Source: Nitrospira sp. CG24A (GTDB lineage Bacteria; Nitrospirota; Nitrospiria; Nitrospirales; Nitrospiraceae). Taken from it: a stretch of DNA of 64,000 nt. Below are positions 29,741 through 38,900 of the stretch, in pieces. Location: contig NEWT02000029.1 in the NCBI GenBank assembly GCA_002869925.2, positions 143,070-207,069 of the forward strand, written 5' to 3'. Position 1 is the stretch's first letter. Every line of letters starts with the position of its first letter. Position numbers and translations under genes: made by a program. The notes under the pieces were generated by a model. That model had not been told where the DNA came from. It saw only the letters and a list, made by a program, of their open reading frames with translations, and did no database searches.

Positions 29741-30061
29741 ATGCCACTTCATGATTTCCGGTCGGTCCATCTTCCGTACTGCCTGACAAGGCAGGCGGGC
29801 GGAAAGTATGTTGTTTTAAACCGCGAGTACAAACCAATCGGTTTCAAAACTGAAGACCGGGTGGACTATGATAAATACCCAGTCGCCGTAAAAATAAAAG
29901 GGCTCACGGCGAAAGTAGTCGCAAAGGTTTCATGTAAAAAAGGTGCGAACCTCGAAAAAATCTATCTCTATGACGACGGCTGCATTCCAACCAAGAGTGC
30001 AAAGAATATGCAAGCCTATCTTGAAAGGCTTGAAGTTCTTGCAAAGCTACGATTCGGTTAA
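29741..30061 (+). CDS. Cassette-encoded hypothetical protein (106 aa)
   Basis: Starts 20 nt after the GTTAGGC core, ends at an attC-like site. Confidence 0.75.
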   Translation: MPLHDFRSVHLPYCLTRQAGGKYVVLNREYKPIGFKTEDRVDYDKYPVAVKIKGLTAKVVAKVSCKKGANLEKIYLYDDGCIPTKSAKNMQAYLERLEVLAKLRFG

Positions 30062-30100
30062 CCACTGGCTTGTGCGGACACCACAGCCAGGCCGTTAGGC
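30056..30100 (+). other. Putative integron attC site (short, 45 bp)
   Basis: GGTTAACCACTGGCTTGTGCGGACACCACAGCCAGGCCGTTAGGC: stem CTGGCT(T)GTG / CACAGCCAG with one extrahelical T and R' core GTTAGGC. Confidence 0.72.
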
Positions 30101-30105
30101 TTCAT

Positions 30106-30591
30106 ATGCCTGTCTACTTTGTTATCGACCGTAGTTCTTCGCAGATCAAGATCGGCCGAAGCAAGGATGTGCCAAAACGTGTACGTACGCTCCAGACTGG
30201 GAACCCGAATCCGCTCGAACTGATGGGATGGGTACTATCAGGACACGACACTTCGACGGAACGCACTCTTCACAAACGCTATGGCGCTAAGCGGGGCAGC
30301 GGAGAGTGGTTTTCCATTACACAAGACGAAGTTCTCTGGGAACTCAAGCGCGCTTGCGGATTCATTCCCAAGAAGGGCGATGCGTTTGAGATCGTCGGGT
30401 ACGACCGGGACGGAGTACCCGAGTATCTTGGGGTGTGTGATTGGGCAGACTTTGAACTGGAAGAGTGCTGTCCGTTCTGTGGATGTTTCTGCGGCATGCA
30501 CTTCCAAGAAGCATCTGCCATGTACCACTGCCTAAACTGCGATGCGCTCACCGACTTCTCTGGACTTAGTCGCGGCAAGAATGAGGTCTAA
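30106..30591 (+). CDS. GIY-YIG nuclease-like (T5orf172/MUG113-type) cassette protein with C-terminal zinc-binding cysteines
   Basis: VYFVIDRSSSQIKIGRSKDVPKRVRTLQTGNPNPLELMGWV...TERTLHKRYGAKRGSGEWF; CCPFCGCFC...CLNC. Confidence 0.8.
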   Translation: MPVYFVIDRSSSQIKIGRSKDVPKRVRTLQTGNPNPLELMGWVLSGHDTSTERTLHKRYGAKRGSGEWFSITQDEVLWELKRACGFIPKKGDAFEIVGYDRDGVPEYLGVCDWADFELEECCPFCGCFCGMHFQEASAMYHCLNCDALTDFSGLSRGKNEV

Positions 30592-30610
30592 CTCCTCGCT
30601 CAAAACTGAA
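30586..30610 (+). other. 5' half of an attC site (truncated)
   Basis: GTCTAACTCCTCGCTCAA: perfect RYYYAAC box plus typical flank; no 3' half found. Confidence 0.6.
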
Positions 30611-30944
30611 AATGTACCGGGAGTCTTTTCTGTCTTCTCATCGAACTCTTTGCTGCTGCTGATCGTTCCCCTCTCGTCGAGTTGACGGTTGCGAACGCGT
30701 AAGATGGGGTCGAACGAGCATGTATAGGGTCACATCTTGTAATATGATATTTATTTGCAAGAGAGTTGGAGTTGGGTCTTGCGATGCAACATTTCGTAAG
30801 GCTGAGACGAGGATCGTTGCTTGATCTTCTATCTGGTTATTGGGCTGGAGTTTCCACCGGAGCGTGGCAATTCACGCTTGGCCTATCGTTTGGCAGATAG
30901 TCGATCTCTTGACTAGGTTCACAAGTTAGTTTACTCATGCAACC

Positions 30945-31190
30945 ATGATCAAACTGAATATTCACACGGCAAAAACACATCTCTCCAAATACTTGTCCAA
31001 ACTCAAGCCTGGAGAGCGTATTCTGTTGTGCAAGCGTAATCAGCCGGTCGCGGAAATTACGCCGTTACCAGAAGTCCCCGTGCGTCCGCGCCCTATCGGC
31101 TTAGCCAAAGGGAATTTTGCCGTTCCACGCTCATTCTTCGAGCCTCTTCCGGAAGAACTGCTTCGCACGCTTGAAGGCTCACACGGGTGA
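30945..31190 (+). CDS. Phd/YefM-type antitoxin
   Basis: NIHTAKTHLSKYLSKLKPGERILLCKRNQPVAEITPLP. Confidence 0.85.
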   Translation: MIKLNIHTAKTHLSKYLSKLKPGERILLCKRNQPVAEITPLPEVPVRPRPIGLAKGNFAVPRSFFEPLPEELLRTLEGSHG

Positions 31191-31484
31191 AGTGCCCTCT
31201 CGACATCTGCACGTTTTTGTGGGTCATCGCTGTCGGTCAGGCATGCCCTTGGAAAATTGCCGCTCCCCGGTACCCTCGATCGGTTTGTGGCGGAAGAGCG
31301 TGAGCGACATGGGATCGACACTCTCCCGCTGAACGAGCGAGCCGTGTTACATCTGCACAAACTTCCCCAGTTCCATCGAGACCCATTCGATCGCATGTTG
31401 ATCTGCCAAGCCATTGAACACGATTGTGTGCTACTTACCCCCGATCCGCTCATCGTTCAATATCCAGTTAGGACGCGGTGGTGA
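31187..31484 (+). pseudogene. PIN-domain (VapC-like) toxin remnant with internal deletion/frameshift
   Basis: N-terminal VKCPLDICTFLWVIA overlaps the antitoxin stop; C-terminal LGKLPLPGTLDRFVAEERERHGIDTLPLNERAVLHLHKLPQFHRDPFDRMLICQAIEHDCVLLTPDPLI in another frame; middle missing. Confidence 0.8.
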
Positions 31485-31666
31485 GGCTGCCAACCAGGGT
31501 CGAGCGGGGGGATCTGGAAATCTCCCTTCTAATTGCGCGCTGCTGATAACCGAATCTCTCGCGTCGAATTGGCTGCTCACTTGCGCGCGTCGTTGATTTC
31601 ATGGTGGCTGCCGTCTATAGTTTCCCGGATTGTTGTCGGTATAGAAAGGGCAGGGGTCGGCTCATC

Positions 31667-32731
31667 ATGAATCGCCTTTTCCACCATAATGCCATCGTGC
31701 TGTTTGCCCTGTGCGCAGCCTTAGTTTCTCCTCTTATCCCGGTCCTGGCGGCGGCTGAGCAGCCGGATGTGGCGCAGCAGCAGTACGAGCGAGGCGCTAC
31801 GCTGCTGAAAAAAGGTGACCTTGCCGCGGCATCTGAGGCGGCTAGGAAATCTATCGAATTGAATCCCTCCTCAGCCGAAGCGCATCATCTGCTCGGCATG
31901 ATCTATTTCAAAGAGAAGGAGCCGGTTCAGGCACTCGATGCATTCAAGCAGGCGCTCGCGCTGAAACCGGCCTATCCCGATGCCCTGAAGGATCTCGCCA
32001 GGGTCTATCGGATCCAGGGGAAGTCGGCTGAGGCAGAGCAGGCTCTCAAGCGGGCGATTGAGATCGATTCACGCCATGCCGATTCGTATTTCGACTTAGC
32101 CAAGCTGTATGAGCAACGTCGCGATGCCGCCTCGGCCATCAAAACATATCAGGCCTTACTGGGCGCCCATCCGAACCACCGTGATGCTCTCTATAGTCTC
32201 GCATGGCTCTACGAGGCGCAGGGCGACAGTCGCGGCGCGCGAGAGACGGTAGGGCGATTGCTGAAGCTCGATCCCAAGTATGCGGATGGATGGTACCTTG
32301 CCGGGCGAATGGCGGAGAAGGACAACGTGCTTGCAGAAGCTGCCGATTCCTACAGAAAGGCCATCGCCGTGAAGCCCGCGTTTGTGGATGCGCATTATAA
32401 CCTTGCGTTCATTCATCGGGGTCAGGGCCGGCCCGTGGAAGCTGAGCGGGAATTTCTTGAAGTCTTGCGGTACCGCCCCCAATATGCCGAAGCACATATG
32501 AACTTGGGTGTGACCTATACCGGTCTCAACAGGCTTGATGAGGCGGAGCAGTCGTATGAGCGCGCGGTGGGGCTCAAGCCGAACTATGCCGAAGCGCATT
32601 ACAACTTGGGAGTCTTCTATGAGTTGCATCGGAAAGACTTGCCGAAAGCCCTGGCCCACTATCACCAATATCTCAGTCTCGGCGGCCGCGACGATCGGGT
32701 TGAGCGAATCGTCGGGTCTGGAGGTCAATGA
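31667..32731 (+). CDS. Tetratricopeptide repeat protein
   Basis: Repeated TPR units such as AEAHYNLGVFYELHRKDLPKALAHYHQYLSL. Confidence 0.92.
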   Translation: MNRLFHHNAIVLFALCAALVSPLIPVLAAAEQPDVAQQQYERGATLLKKGDLAAASEAARKSIELNPSSAEAHHLLGMIYFKEKEPVQALDAFKQALALKPAYPDALKDLARVYRIQGKSAEAEQALKRAIEIDSRHADSYFDLAKLYEQRRDAASAIKTYQALLGAHPNHRDALYSLAWLYEAQGDSRGARETVGRLLKLDPKYADGWYLAGRMAEKDNVLAEAADSYRKAIAVKPAFVDAHYNLAFIHRGQGRPVEAEREFLEVLRYRPQYAEAHMNLGVTYTGLNRLDEAEQSYERAVGLKPNYAEAHYNLGVFYELHRKDLPKALAHYHQYLSLGGRDDRVERIVGSGGQ

Positions 32732-32918
32732 TGATGAGAGCAGTAGGATGAAGAGGAGGAACCTATTGATGAAATAGCTGACTGCTGTAAAGATCGCTAG
32801 AATGCCTCGGAAGTCCAGAATAATCCGAGGCAAAATTGTTTGTAGTCGGCTGTTGCAGAACTAATTGGGGTCGGGAGAGCTTCGGTGGTCGGTCTGCGAG
32901 GTGCGTAGTTCCATACTG

Positions 32919-33043
32919 CAGGCTGCTCAAAAAGACCGTCCAGCAAGGCTGCAGCGAGTGAAGGCCTGAGGCGTACCCTCCGTGGTACGTTGAGGGTCTG
33001 AACGATGCGAGAACGACGCTGGCGGACTTTTTCAGCAGCCTGC
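32919..33043. repeat. Family-1 palindromic repeat
   Basis: CAGGCTGCTCAAAAAGACCGTCCAGC...GTACCCTCCGTGGTACGT...CGGACTTTTTCAGCAGCCTGC. Confidence 0.88.
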
Positions 33044-33628
33044 TCACCAGTAGTAAGGCCAAGGTCCCCAGTAGGGCCCCCAATAGGGACTAGGCCCCAT
33101 ATAGGGATAGGGGCGGATACGGGGGGCCAGGTTTTCCGCTGCGCTCCACACTTGCACACGACTGATAGTAAGAACGGGGTAGGTATAGTCCGTTTCATCC
33201 AATGGCAGCGTTACGGAGCCAGAGACCTGGCCAGTCACGGTGACTCTGGTTCCCGGCGGGATAGTCGCAGGGTCGAGGAATTCCCGGTAGATCGCGATGA
33301 AGCGGCCCTGTGATTGAGTCAAGTCGTACCCGGGCCGCATAGATCGATCGAGCGGCAACTGTAGGACTTCGATCTTCGTCCCGTCTTTCTGTCGTCGGGC
33401 CGTCAAGACTTTTCCGCCGAAGATCGCCGGTTGGCCTTGGAAGGAGTCCGGCGCTGCCTTGACTTGGAGAAAGTTGAATCCCTGCCTCTCATCCGCCTCT
33501 TGCGTCGAGGCACAACCCGCGAGCATGACGAGCAACGCCATGAGAGAAAGTAGTGTACGTGCCGGGAGTCTGGCCCTCGTTTGCCGCAGTAGGAGGGGCA
33601 ATATCGCGCAGGTTCTTCGCATAGCCAC
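33044..33628 (-). CDS. Slp family outer membrane lipoprotein
   Basis: Lipobox MLAGCAS; FQGQPAIFGGKVLTARRQKDGTKIEVLQLPLD; PGTRVTVTGQV. Confidence 0.88.
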   Translation of the reverse strand: MAMRRTCAILPLLLRQTRARLPARTLLSLMALLVMLAGCASTQEADERQGFNFLQVKAAPDSFQGQPAIFGGKVLTARRQKDGTKIEVLQLPLDRSMRPGYDLTQSQGRFIAIYREFLDPATIPPGTRVTVTGQVSGSVTLPLDETDYTYPVLTISRVQVWSAAENLAPRIRPYPYMGPSPYWGPYWGPWPYYW

Positions 33629-33706
33629 AGTCTAACACATGAGAGTAAGTTCTCGGCACATTCGCTATAATGAGCGATCAGCGTCGATCTAAGAAAGGAG
33701 TCGATT

Positions 33707-34366
33707 ATGGGGGGCAGACAGTTTAGGGAACGGGGTTCAGCAATTTGCGCGGTGATGATATGGACCATGGTCGCCTTGTGGGGCTCACCAGCCATCGCGG
33801 TGCCCCTCGATATACAGGGCAAGTTCGAAGTGGTGACGGGTGAAGTCTCCACGCATACACCCGGTAAGGTGAAGGTGATGGAGTTTGCCGATTTTTACTG
33901 CCCGCATTGTCACCAGTTTGACGAGACAGGATTGCCGTTGCTTGTGAAAGAGTTCGGTAGCAAGTTGGAGGTGACGATGGTCGGGTTCCCGGTCATTCGC
34001 GGAAAGCTTCCGACGCCATTCGATATGTATGAGCAGGCCAAGATGATGGGTAAGGGCAATGAAATGAAGACGGTTTTGTTCCGCACGATCCACAAAGACA
34101 AAATTGATGGCGTGTTGGATCGCTCGATTCGGGACGTGCTGATTCGGGAAGTCGGCCTCGATCCGAAAGCGTTTGAAGACGGGATGGCCAGCGGAAAACC
34201 GGCCAGAGCCGTTGAGGACGGTAAGCGGTGGGGAGAGCGGATCAAAGTGTCGTCCACTCCATCGATCTTGTTGGACGGGAATATTAAAGTCGATGGTGTC
34301 AACATGACGCCGGACAATGTCATCACGATCATTCGGAGCATTCTTGAGAATGACAAGAAGAAGTAG
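33707..34366 (+). CDS. DsbA-family thiol:disulfide oxidoreductase
   Basis: VKVMEFADFYCPHCHQFDETG (CPHC active site); SSTPSILLDGNIKVDG. Confidence 0.9.
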   Translation: MGGRQFRERGSAICAVMIWTMVALWGSPAIAVPLDIQGKFEVVTGEVSTHTPGKVKVMEFADFYCPHCHQFDETGLPLLVKEFGSKLEVTMVGFPVIRGKLPTPFDMYEQAKMMGKGNEMKTVLFRTIHKDKIDGVLDRSIRDVLIREVGLDPKAFEDGMASGKPARAVEDGKRWGERIKVSSTPSILLDGNIKVDGVNMTPDNVITIIRSILENDKKK

Positions 34367-34377
34367 ATGATGTGGAC

Positions 34378-34432
34378 GTGCTGAGTTCTGAGCGATTGGA
34401 AGTCTGAACGCCTAAGACTCAGCACTCCTTTG
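34378..34432. repeat. Short inverted repeat (GTGCTGAGT / ACTCAGCAC)
   Basis: GTGCTGAGTTCTGAGCGATTGGAAGTCTGAACGCCTAAGACTCAGCACTCC between dsbA-like gene and copA. Confidence 0.65.
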
Positions 34433-34439
34433 AGGAAAG

Positions 34440-36980
34440 ATGGCGATCGATCCAATCTGCGGAATGACGGTCGATCCGGCTACGGCGGCCGGCAGTCACG
34501 ACTATCGAGGCCTGAGCTACTACTTCTGCGGGTTGTCTTGTCTTGAACGGTTTAAGGTCGATCCGGAGCGAGCGTTGCAGCCTCAGTTGGTAAGCCCCGC
34601 CAAACCAACTACAAGAAAACCCCTTCCGATGATGCAGCCAGCTCCGGCTCTGACGGGCGCTGCGGCGATCGATCCTGTCTGTGGCATGACGGTGCAGCCG
34701 GCTACGGCAGCTGGTTCCTACGAGTACCAGGGGAAGACCTATTATTTTTGCGCCACAAGCTGCCTCACCAAGTTTCGAACCGATCCAACCCACTATCTGA
34801 CTCCTCCTGAACAGCGCGCCCCACGAGTCATGCCGGTTCCTTCCGGCGGGGTGGTCGAGTACATCTGTCCGATGGACCCGGAGGTGCTTGAAACGCAACC
34901 TGGGGCATGCCGGATTTGCGGGATGGCGCTGGAACCCAAGGTCGTCTCACTCGAAGATGAGCGGAATCCTGAGCTTGAGGACATGAGCAGGCGGTTTTGG
35001 ATCTGCTTGGGGCCATCCCTCTTGGTCATGCTTTTGGCCATGGCCGATATGATTCCTGGGCTGTCACTGCCTGATGTGCTCACCGGTTCGACGAGGAATT
35101 GGATGCAATTGGCGCTGGCGACGCCCGTGGTGCTTTGGGGCGGCTGGCCATTTTTTCAGCGAGGGTGGGCCTCGGTGGTGAACCGCGCGCCCAACATGTT
35201 CACGCTCATTGCCATGGGGACAGGAGCGGCCTATGGCTACAGCGCGGTTGTCACCGTGGTGCCGACATTGCTACCCAGTTCATTCCGACTGCATGACGGC
35301 TCGATCGCGGTGTATTTCGAGGCCGCGGCTATGATTACGGTGCTCGTTCTGCTCGGTCAGGTGTTAGAGTTGAAAGCTCGCAGTCAGACCAGCTCCGCGA
35401 TTCGCGCCTTGCTCCGGCTTGCGCCAAAGACTGCCAGGCTGATCACGTTGGAGGGGCGTGAGGACGATGTGCCGCTGGAGCACGTTCAAGTCGGCCAACG
35501 GCTGCGTGTGCGACCCGGTGAGCGTGTGCCGGTCGATGGAATGGTCCAAGAGGGGACGACGTCTGTCGATGAATCTATGATTACAGGGGAGTCGATCCCG
35601 GTTGAAAAAGTAGTCGGAGCGAGGGTGACCGGGGGAACTATCAACGGCACAGGTGGAATCGTGATGGTCGCTGAACGCGTTGGGCGAGACACCATGCTTG
35701 CCCGGATCGTGCAGATGGTCAGTGAGGCGCAACGGAGCCGAGCGCCAATCCAGCGTCTCGCTGATGCCGTTGCGGGCTACTTTGTTCCGCTGGTCGTGGT
35801 TGCAGCCATCATCACGGCGGCGGCTTGGGCAATGTGGGGACCGGAGCCGAAGTTGGCCTATGCGTTGGTCAACGCCGTGGCGGTCTTGATCATTGCCTGT
35901 CCCTGCGCATTGGGATTGGCGACGCCGATGTCCATCATGGTGGGGACCGGTCGTGGAGCAACCGCCGGCGTCTTGGTGAAAAAGGCCGAAGCATTGGAGG
36001 TGTTCGGCAAGGTGAATACCCTCGTGCTTGATAAGACGGGGACCCTCACGGAGGGGAAGCCAAAACTGCTGTCGATCCGTTTTGTCCCGCCTTGGTCCGA
36101 TGTCGAGCTGGTGCGCCTCGCGGCGAGTGTTGAACGGAGCAGCGAACATCCGCTGGCCGCAGCGGTGGTGGCCGGAGCGGAAGGGCGGGGGATCGTCTGT
36201 GCTCCGGTTGAGCAGTTTCGTTCGGTGACGGGGAAGGGGGTGACCGGGACAGTCGCTGGCCATCGGGTGGCCATCGGGACCGCTGCATTTTTGCGAAACG
36301 ATGTTGGAGTATCCGGTCAGAACTTGAAACCGTTGGACGACGACGCGGCCTCGCTTCGTGGTGAAGGGCAGACGATCCTGTTTGTCGCGATCGATGAGCA
36401 GGCTGCCGGTATACTCGGGGTCGCAGATCCGATTAAGGCCTCGACGTATGATGCCGTGCAGGAGCTCAAAGCTGAAGGCATTCGCATCGTCATGGTCACG
36501 GGGGATCATCGCGATACGGCGGAGGTGGTGGCCCGGCAACTCGGCATTGAAGAGGTGATGGCTGAGGTCTTACCTGAAAAAAAAGGACAGATTATTACAC
36601 AGCTCAAGTCACAGGGCCGAGTCGTAGCCATGGCCGGCGACGGAATTAATGATGCTCCGGCTCTGGCATTGGCCGATGTCGGGATCGCCATGGGGACGGG
36701 AGCAGACACGGCTATTGAGAGCGCGGGGATGACGTTGGTCAAGGGGGATCTGCGCGGGCTGCTCCGTGCGCGGAGGCTGAGCCTGGCGACCATGCGGAAT
36801 ATTCGGCAGAACCTTGTGTTTGCTTTTCTCTATAACGTGATCGGGGTGCCGATCGCAGCCGGTGTGCTCTATCCGGTCTTGGGGATACTCTTGAGCCCCA
36901 TGATCGCCAGCGCCGCCATGACCTTCAGTTCTGTATCGGTGATCACGAACGCGCTTCGACTCCGTCATGTGGAATTGTAA
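34440..36980 (+). CDS. copA: Copper-type heavy-metal P1B-ATPase with two N-terminal YHS domains and a CPMDP heavy-metal-binding motif
   Basis: [33 protein letters not shown] x2; [57 protein letters not shown]. Confidence 0.95.
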   Translation: MAIDPICGMTVDPATAAGSHDYRGLSYYFCGLSCLERFKVDPERALQPQLVSPAKPTTRKPLPMMQPAPALTGAAAIDPVCGMTVQPATAAGSYEYQGKTYYFCATSCLTKFRTDPTHYLTPPEQRAPRVMPVPSGGVVEYICPMDPEVLETQPGACRICGMALEPKVVSLEDERNPELEDMSRRFWICLGPSLLVMLLAMADMIPGLSLPDVLTGSTRNWMQLALATPVVLWGGWPFFQRGWASVVNRAPNMFTLIAMGTGAAYGYSAVVTVVPTLLPSSFRLHDGSIAVYFEAAAMITVLVLLGQVLELKARSQTSSAIRALLRLAPKTARLITLEGREDDVPLEHVQVGQRLRVRPGERVPVDGMVQEGTTSVDESMITGESIPVEKVVGARVTGGTINGTGGIVMVAERVGRDTMLARIVQMVSEAQRSRAPIQRLADAVAGYFVPLVVVAAIITAAAWAMWGPEPKLAYALVNAVAVLIIACPCALGLATPMSIMVGTGRGATAGVLVKKAEALEVFGKVNTLVLDKTGTLTEGKPKLLSIRFVPPWSDVELVRLAASVERSSEHPLAAAVVAGAEGRGIVCAPVEQFRSVTGKGVTGTVAGHRVAIGTAAFLRNDVGVSGQNLKPLDDDAASLRGEGQTILFVAIDEQAAGILGVADPIKASTYDAVQELKAEGIRIVMVTGDHRDTAEVVARQLGIEEVMAEVLPEKKGQIITQLKSQGRVVAMAGDGINDAPALALADVGIAMGTGADTAIESAGMTLVKGDLRGLLRARRLSLATMRNIRQNLVFAFLYNVIGVPIAAGVLYPVLGILLSPMIASAAMTFSSVSVITNALRLRHVEL

Positions 36981-37048
36981 GTGCGCGTTCGACCGACGCA
37001 TGCTAGGCTGCAAGCGTTCGCCGTTAGTTTGATGGGGACTCTTTTGGT

Positions 37049-37172
37049 CAGGCTGCTCAAAAAGGCCGTCCAGCAAGGCCGCAGCGAGTGAAGGGCCGAG
37101 GCGTACCCTCTGGGTACGTTGAGGGTCTGAACGATGCGAGCACGCAGCTGGCGGTTTTTTTCAGCAGCCTGT
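37049..37172. repeat. Family-1 palindromic repeat
   Basis: CAGGCTGCTCAAAAAGGCCGTCCAGC...GTACCCTCTGGGTACGT...GGCGGTTTTTTTCAGCAGCCTG. Confidence 0.87.
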
Positions 37173-37188
37173 TAGAAAGGACCGTGGC

Positions 37189-38601
37189 GTGTTTCGACCT
37201 ATTTTTCTCTTGAAACTGGTGATTGGTCTAATTCTGGGGAGTTCAATTTTTTCCGGAACCGCGTTCGCTGAGAGTCGCGTGGCTCCTGTGGCTGGCGGAG
37301 GCGAACTCCAGGCGCAAATTAAGGGGGCCGCGACTAAAGTGATTCCTGCGGTCGTCAGCATCGCGTCCACGGTGATGGTTCGAGATCAAGCCTTCAGCGA
37401 CGAAGCGTTGCCGTTCGGACTATTCAAAGATGCGCCGTCGCGCCGCCAATATGGCCAGGGCTCCGGCGTCATTGTGTCGTCAGACGGCTACATCATGACG
37501 AACAACCATGTGATTGCCGACGCGGTCGATGTGGAAGTGATTCTCGCCGATCGGCGGCAATACAAAGGTCGAGTAGTGGCCACCGATCCGAAAACCGATG
37601 TGGCGGTGGTAAAAATTCAGGCGACGAATCTGCCGACGGTCACGTGGGGAGATTCGAGTACGCTTGCCGTCGGCGAATTTGTGTTGGCGATCGGGAATCC
37701 CCTTGGGTTGAGCCGCAGTGTGACGTTCGGCATCGTCAGTGCCGTTGGTCGCGCCGACGTCGGGGTTGCCGATTTTGAAGATTTTATTCAAACCGATGCC
37801 CCCATCAATCCAGGCAACTCCGGCGGGGCATTGGTGACTCTCAATGGAGAATTGGTGGGGATTAATACGGCCATTGCGAGCCCTACAGGCGGAAGTGTCG
37901 GCGTGGGCTTCGCCATCCCGAGTAATATGGCCAGGTCTGCCATGCAGAGCTTGCTGAAAACCGGCCATGTTGTCCGTGGATTCCTCGGGGCTTCGACGCA
38001 AGATGTCTCGCCCCTGCTAGGCAAGATCTTTCGTCTCCCGGACGTGAAAGGGGCGATCGTGACCGATGTGCAGGCGAAAGGGTCCGCCGAGAAAGCCGGA
38101 CTCAAGCGCGGCGATGTGGTCGTGCGATTCGACGGGCGCGATGTGATGGATAGCGGGCATCTTCGAAATCTTGTGGCCGCCTCTACGATCGGGAGTAAGC
38201 ATCGGCTGGACCTCATGCGGGAGACCAAGCCCTATCAAGCTGAGCTGGTTGTTCAGGAGGCGCCGCGCGAGCGAACCAAGAAGAACCAGGCCGCATCGGC
38301 TGCATCTGCCACGGCTCATCCCCTCGCCGGCGTCGTCTTCGACGATGTAACCATGCCGTTGGCTCGGCAGATGGATTTAGCCGTCACCAGCGGAGTGGTG
38401 GTGACCGATATTGAAGAAGGCAGTCTGGCCGAATCCTCCGGTCTCCAGCCGGGCGATGTGGTGTTGGAGCTCAATCGCCAACCTATTCCCAACTTCGATG
38501 TGTTTCAGCGACTGGCCGACCCGATTAAGCCTGCCGATCTGGCGCTGTTGCTGGTCAATCGGCAGGGGAATGTCATGTATATCCCTGTGAAGAGCGAGTA
38601 A
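37189..38601 (+). CDS. Trypsin-like serine protease, HtrA/Deg family, two PDZ domains
   Basis: GSGVIVSSDGYIMTNNHV, TDVAVVKIQ, QTDAPINPGNSGGALV; two PDZ segments; GTG start. Confidence 0.95.
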   Translation: MFRPIFLLKLVIGLILGSSIFSGTAFAESRVAPVAGGGELQAQIKGAATKVIPAVVSIASTVMVRDQAFSDEALPFGLFKDAPSRRQYGQGSGVIVSSDGYIMTNNHVIADAVDVEVILADRRQYKGRVVATDPKTDVAVVKIQATNLPTVTWGDSSTLAVGEFVLAIGNPLGLSRSVTFGIVSAVGRADVGVADFEDFIQTDAPINPGNSGGALVTLNGELVGINTAIASPTGGSVGVGFAIPSNMARSAMQSLLKTGHVVRGFLGASTQDVSPLLGKIFRLPDVKGAIVTDVQAKGSAEKAGLKRGDVVVRFDGRDVMDSGHLRNLVAASTIGSKHRLDLMRETKPYQAELVVQEAPRERTKKNQAASAASATAHPLAGVVFDDVTMPLARQMDLAVTSGVVVTDIEEGSLAESSGLQPGDVVLELNRQPIPNFDVFQRLADPIKPADLALLLVNRQGNVMYIPVKSE

Positions 38602-38632
38602 TGTTCCTGTCGTTCTCCTCGCCCAGGCGATA

Positions 38633-38824
38633 GCAGGATGCTGAAAAAGTCCGCCAGCAGCGTTCTCGGCTCATCGGAATCCTCAACGGGGACCCGGCCG
38701 CCTCACTTACTCGGCGGCGCGCACAGACGTGGTGCTCCTTATTCGTCGCACCGTGCGCCCCAGAGGGTACGCCTCCGGTTTCGATTCGCCTGCGGCCTTG
38801 CTGGACAGCCTTTTTGAGCATCCT
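38633..38824. repeat. Family-1 palindromic repeat, composite copy with ~80-bp insert
   Basis: AGGATGCTGAAAAAGTCCGCCAGCAGCG...CCTCAACG[GGGACCCGGCCGCCTCAC...CACCGTGCGCCCC]AGAGGGTACGCC...CCTTTTTGAGCATCCT. Confidence 0.87.
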
Positions 38825-38900
38825 GGAAGAGACCTTCTCCTGTATCCTCACGTACGGCCCATTGAAATTCTCGCGTGTCAGTTAGTTTCTTCGCATCCTG

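Noticed and set aside
31460-31475. GTTAGGAC at the end of the vapC remnant as an attC core
   Set aside because: Lies within the PIN coding frame (VQYPVRTRW) and has no stem partner.
35364-36539. 391-aa minus-strand ORF inside copA
   Set aside because: Shadow ORF; copA motifs on the plus strand are unambiguous.
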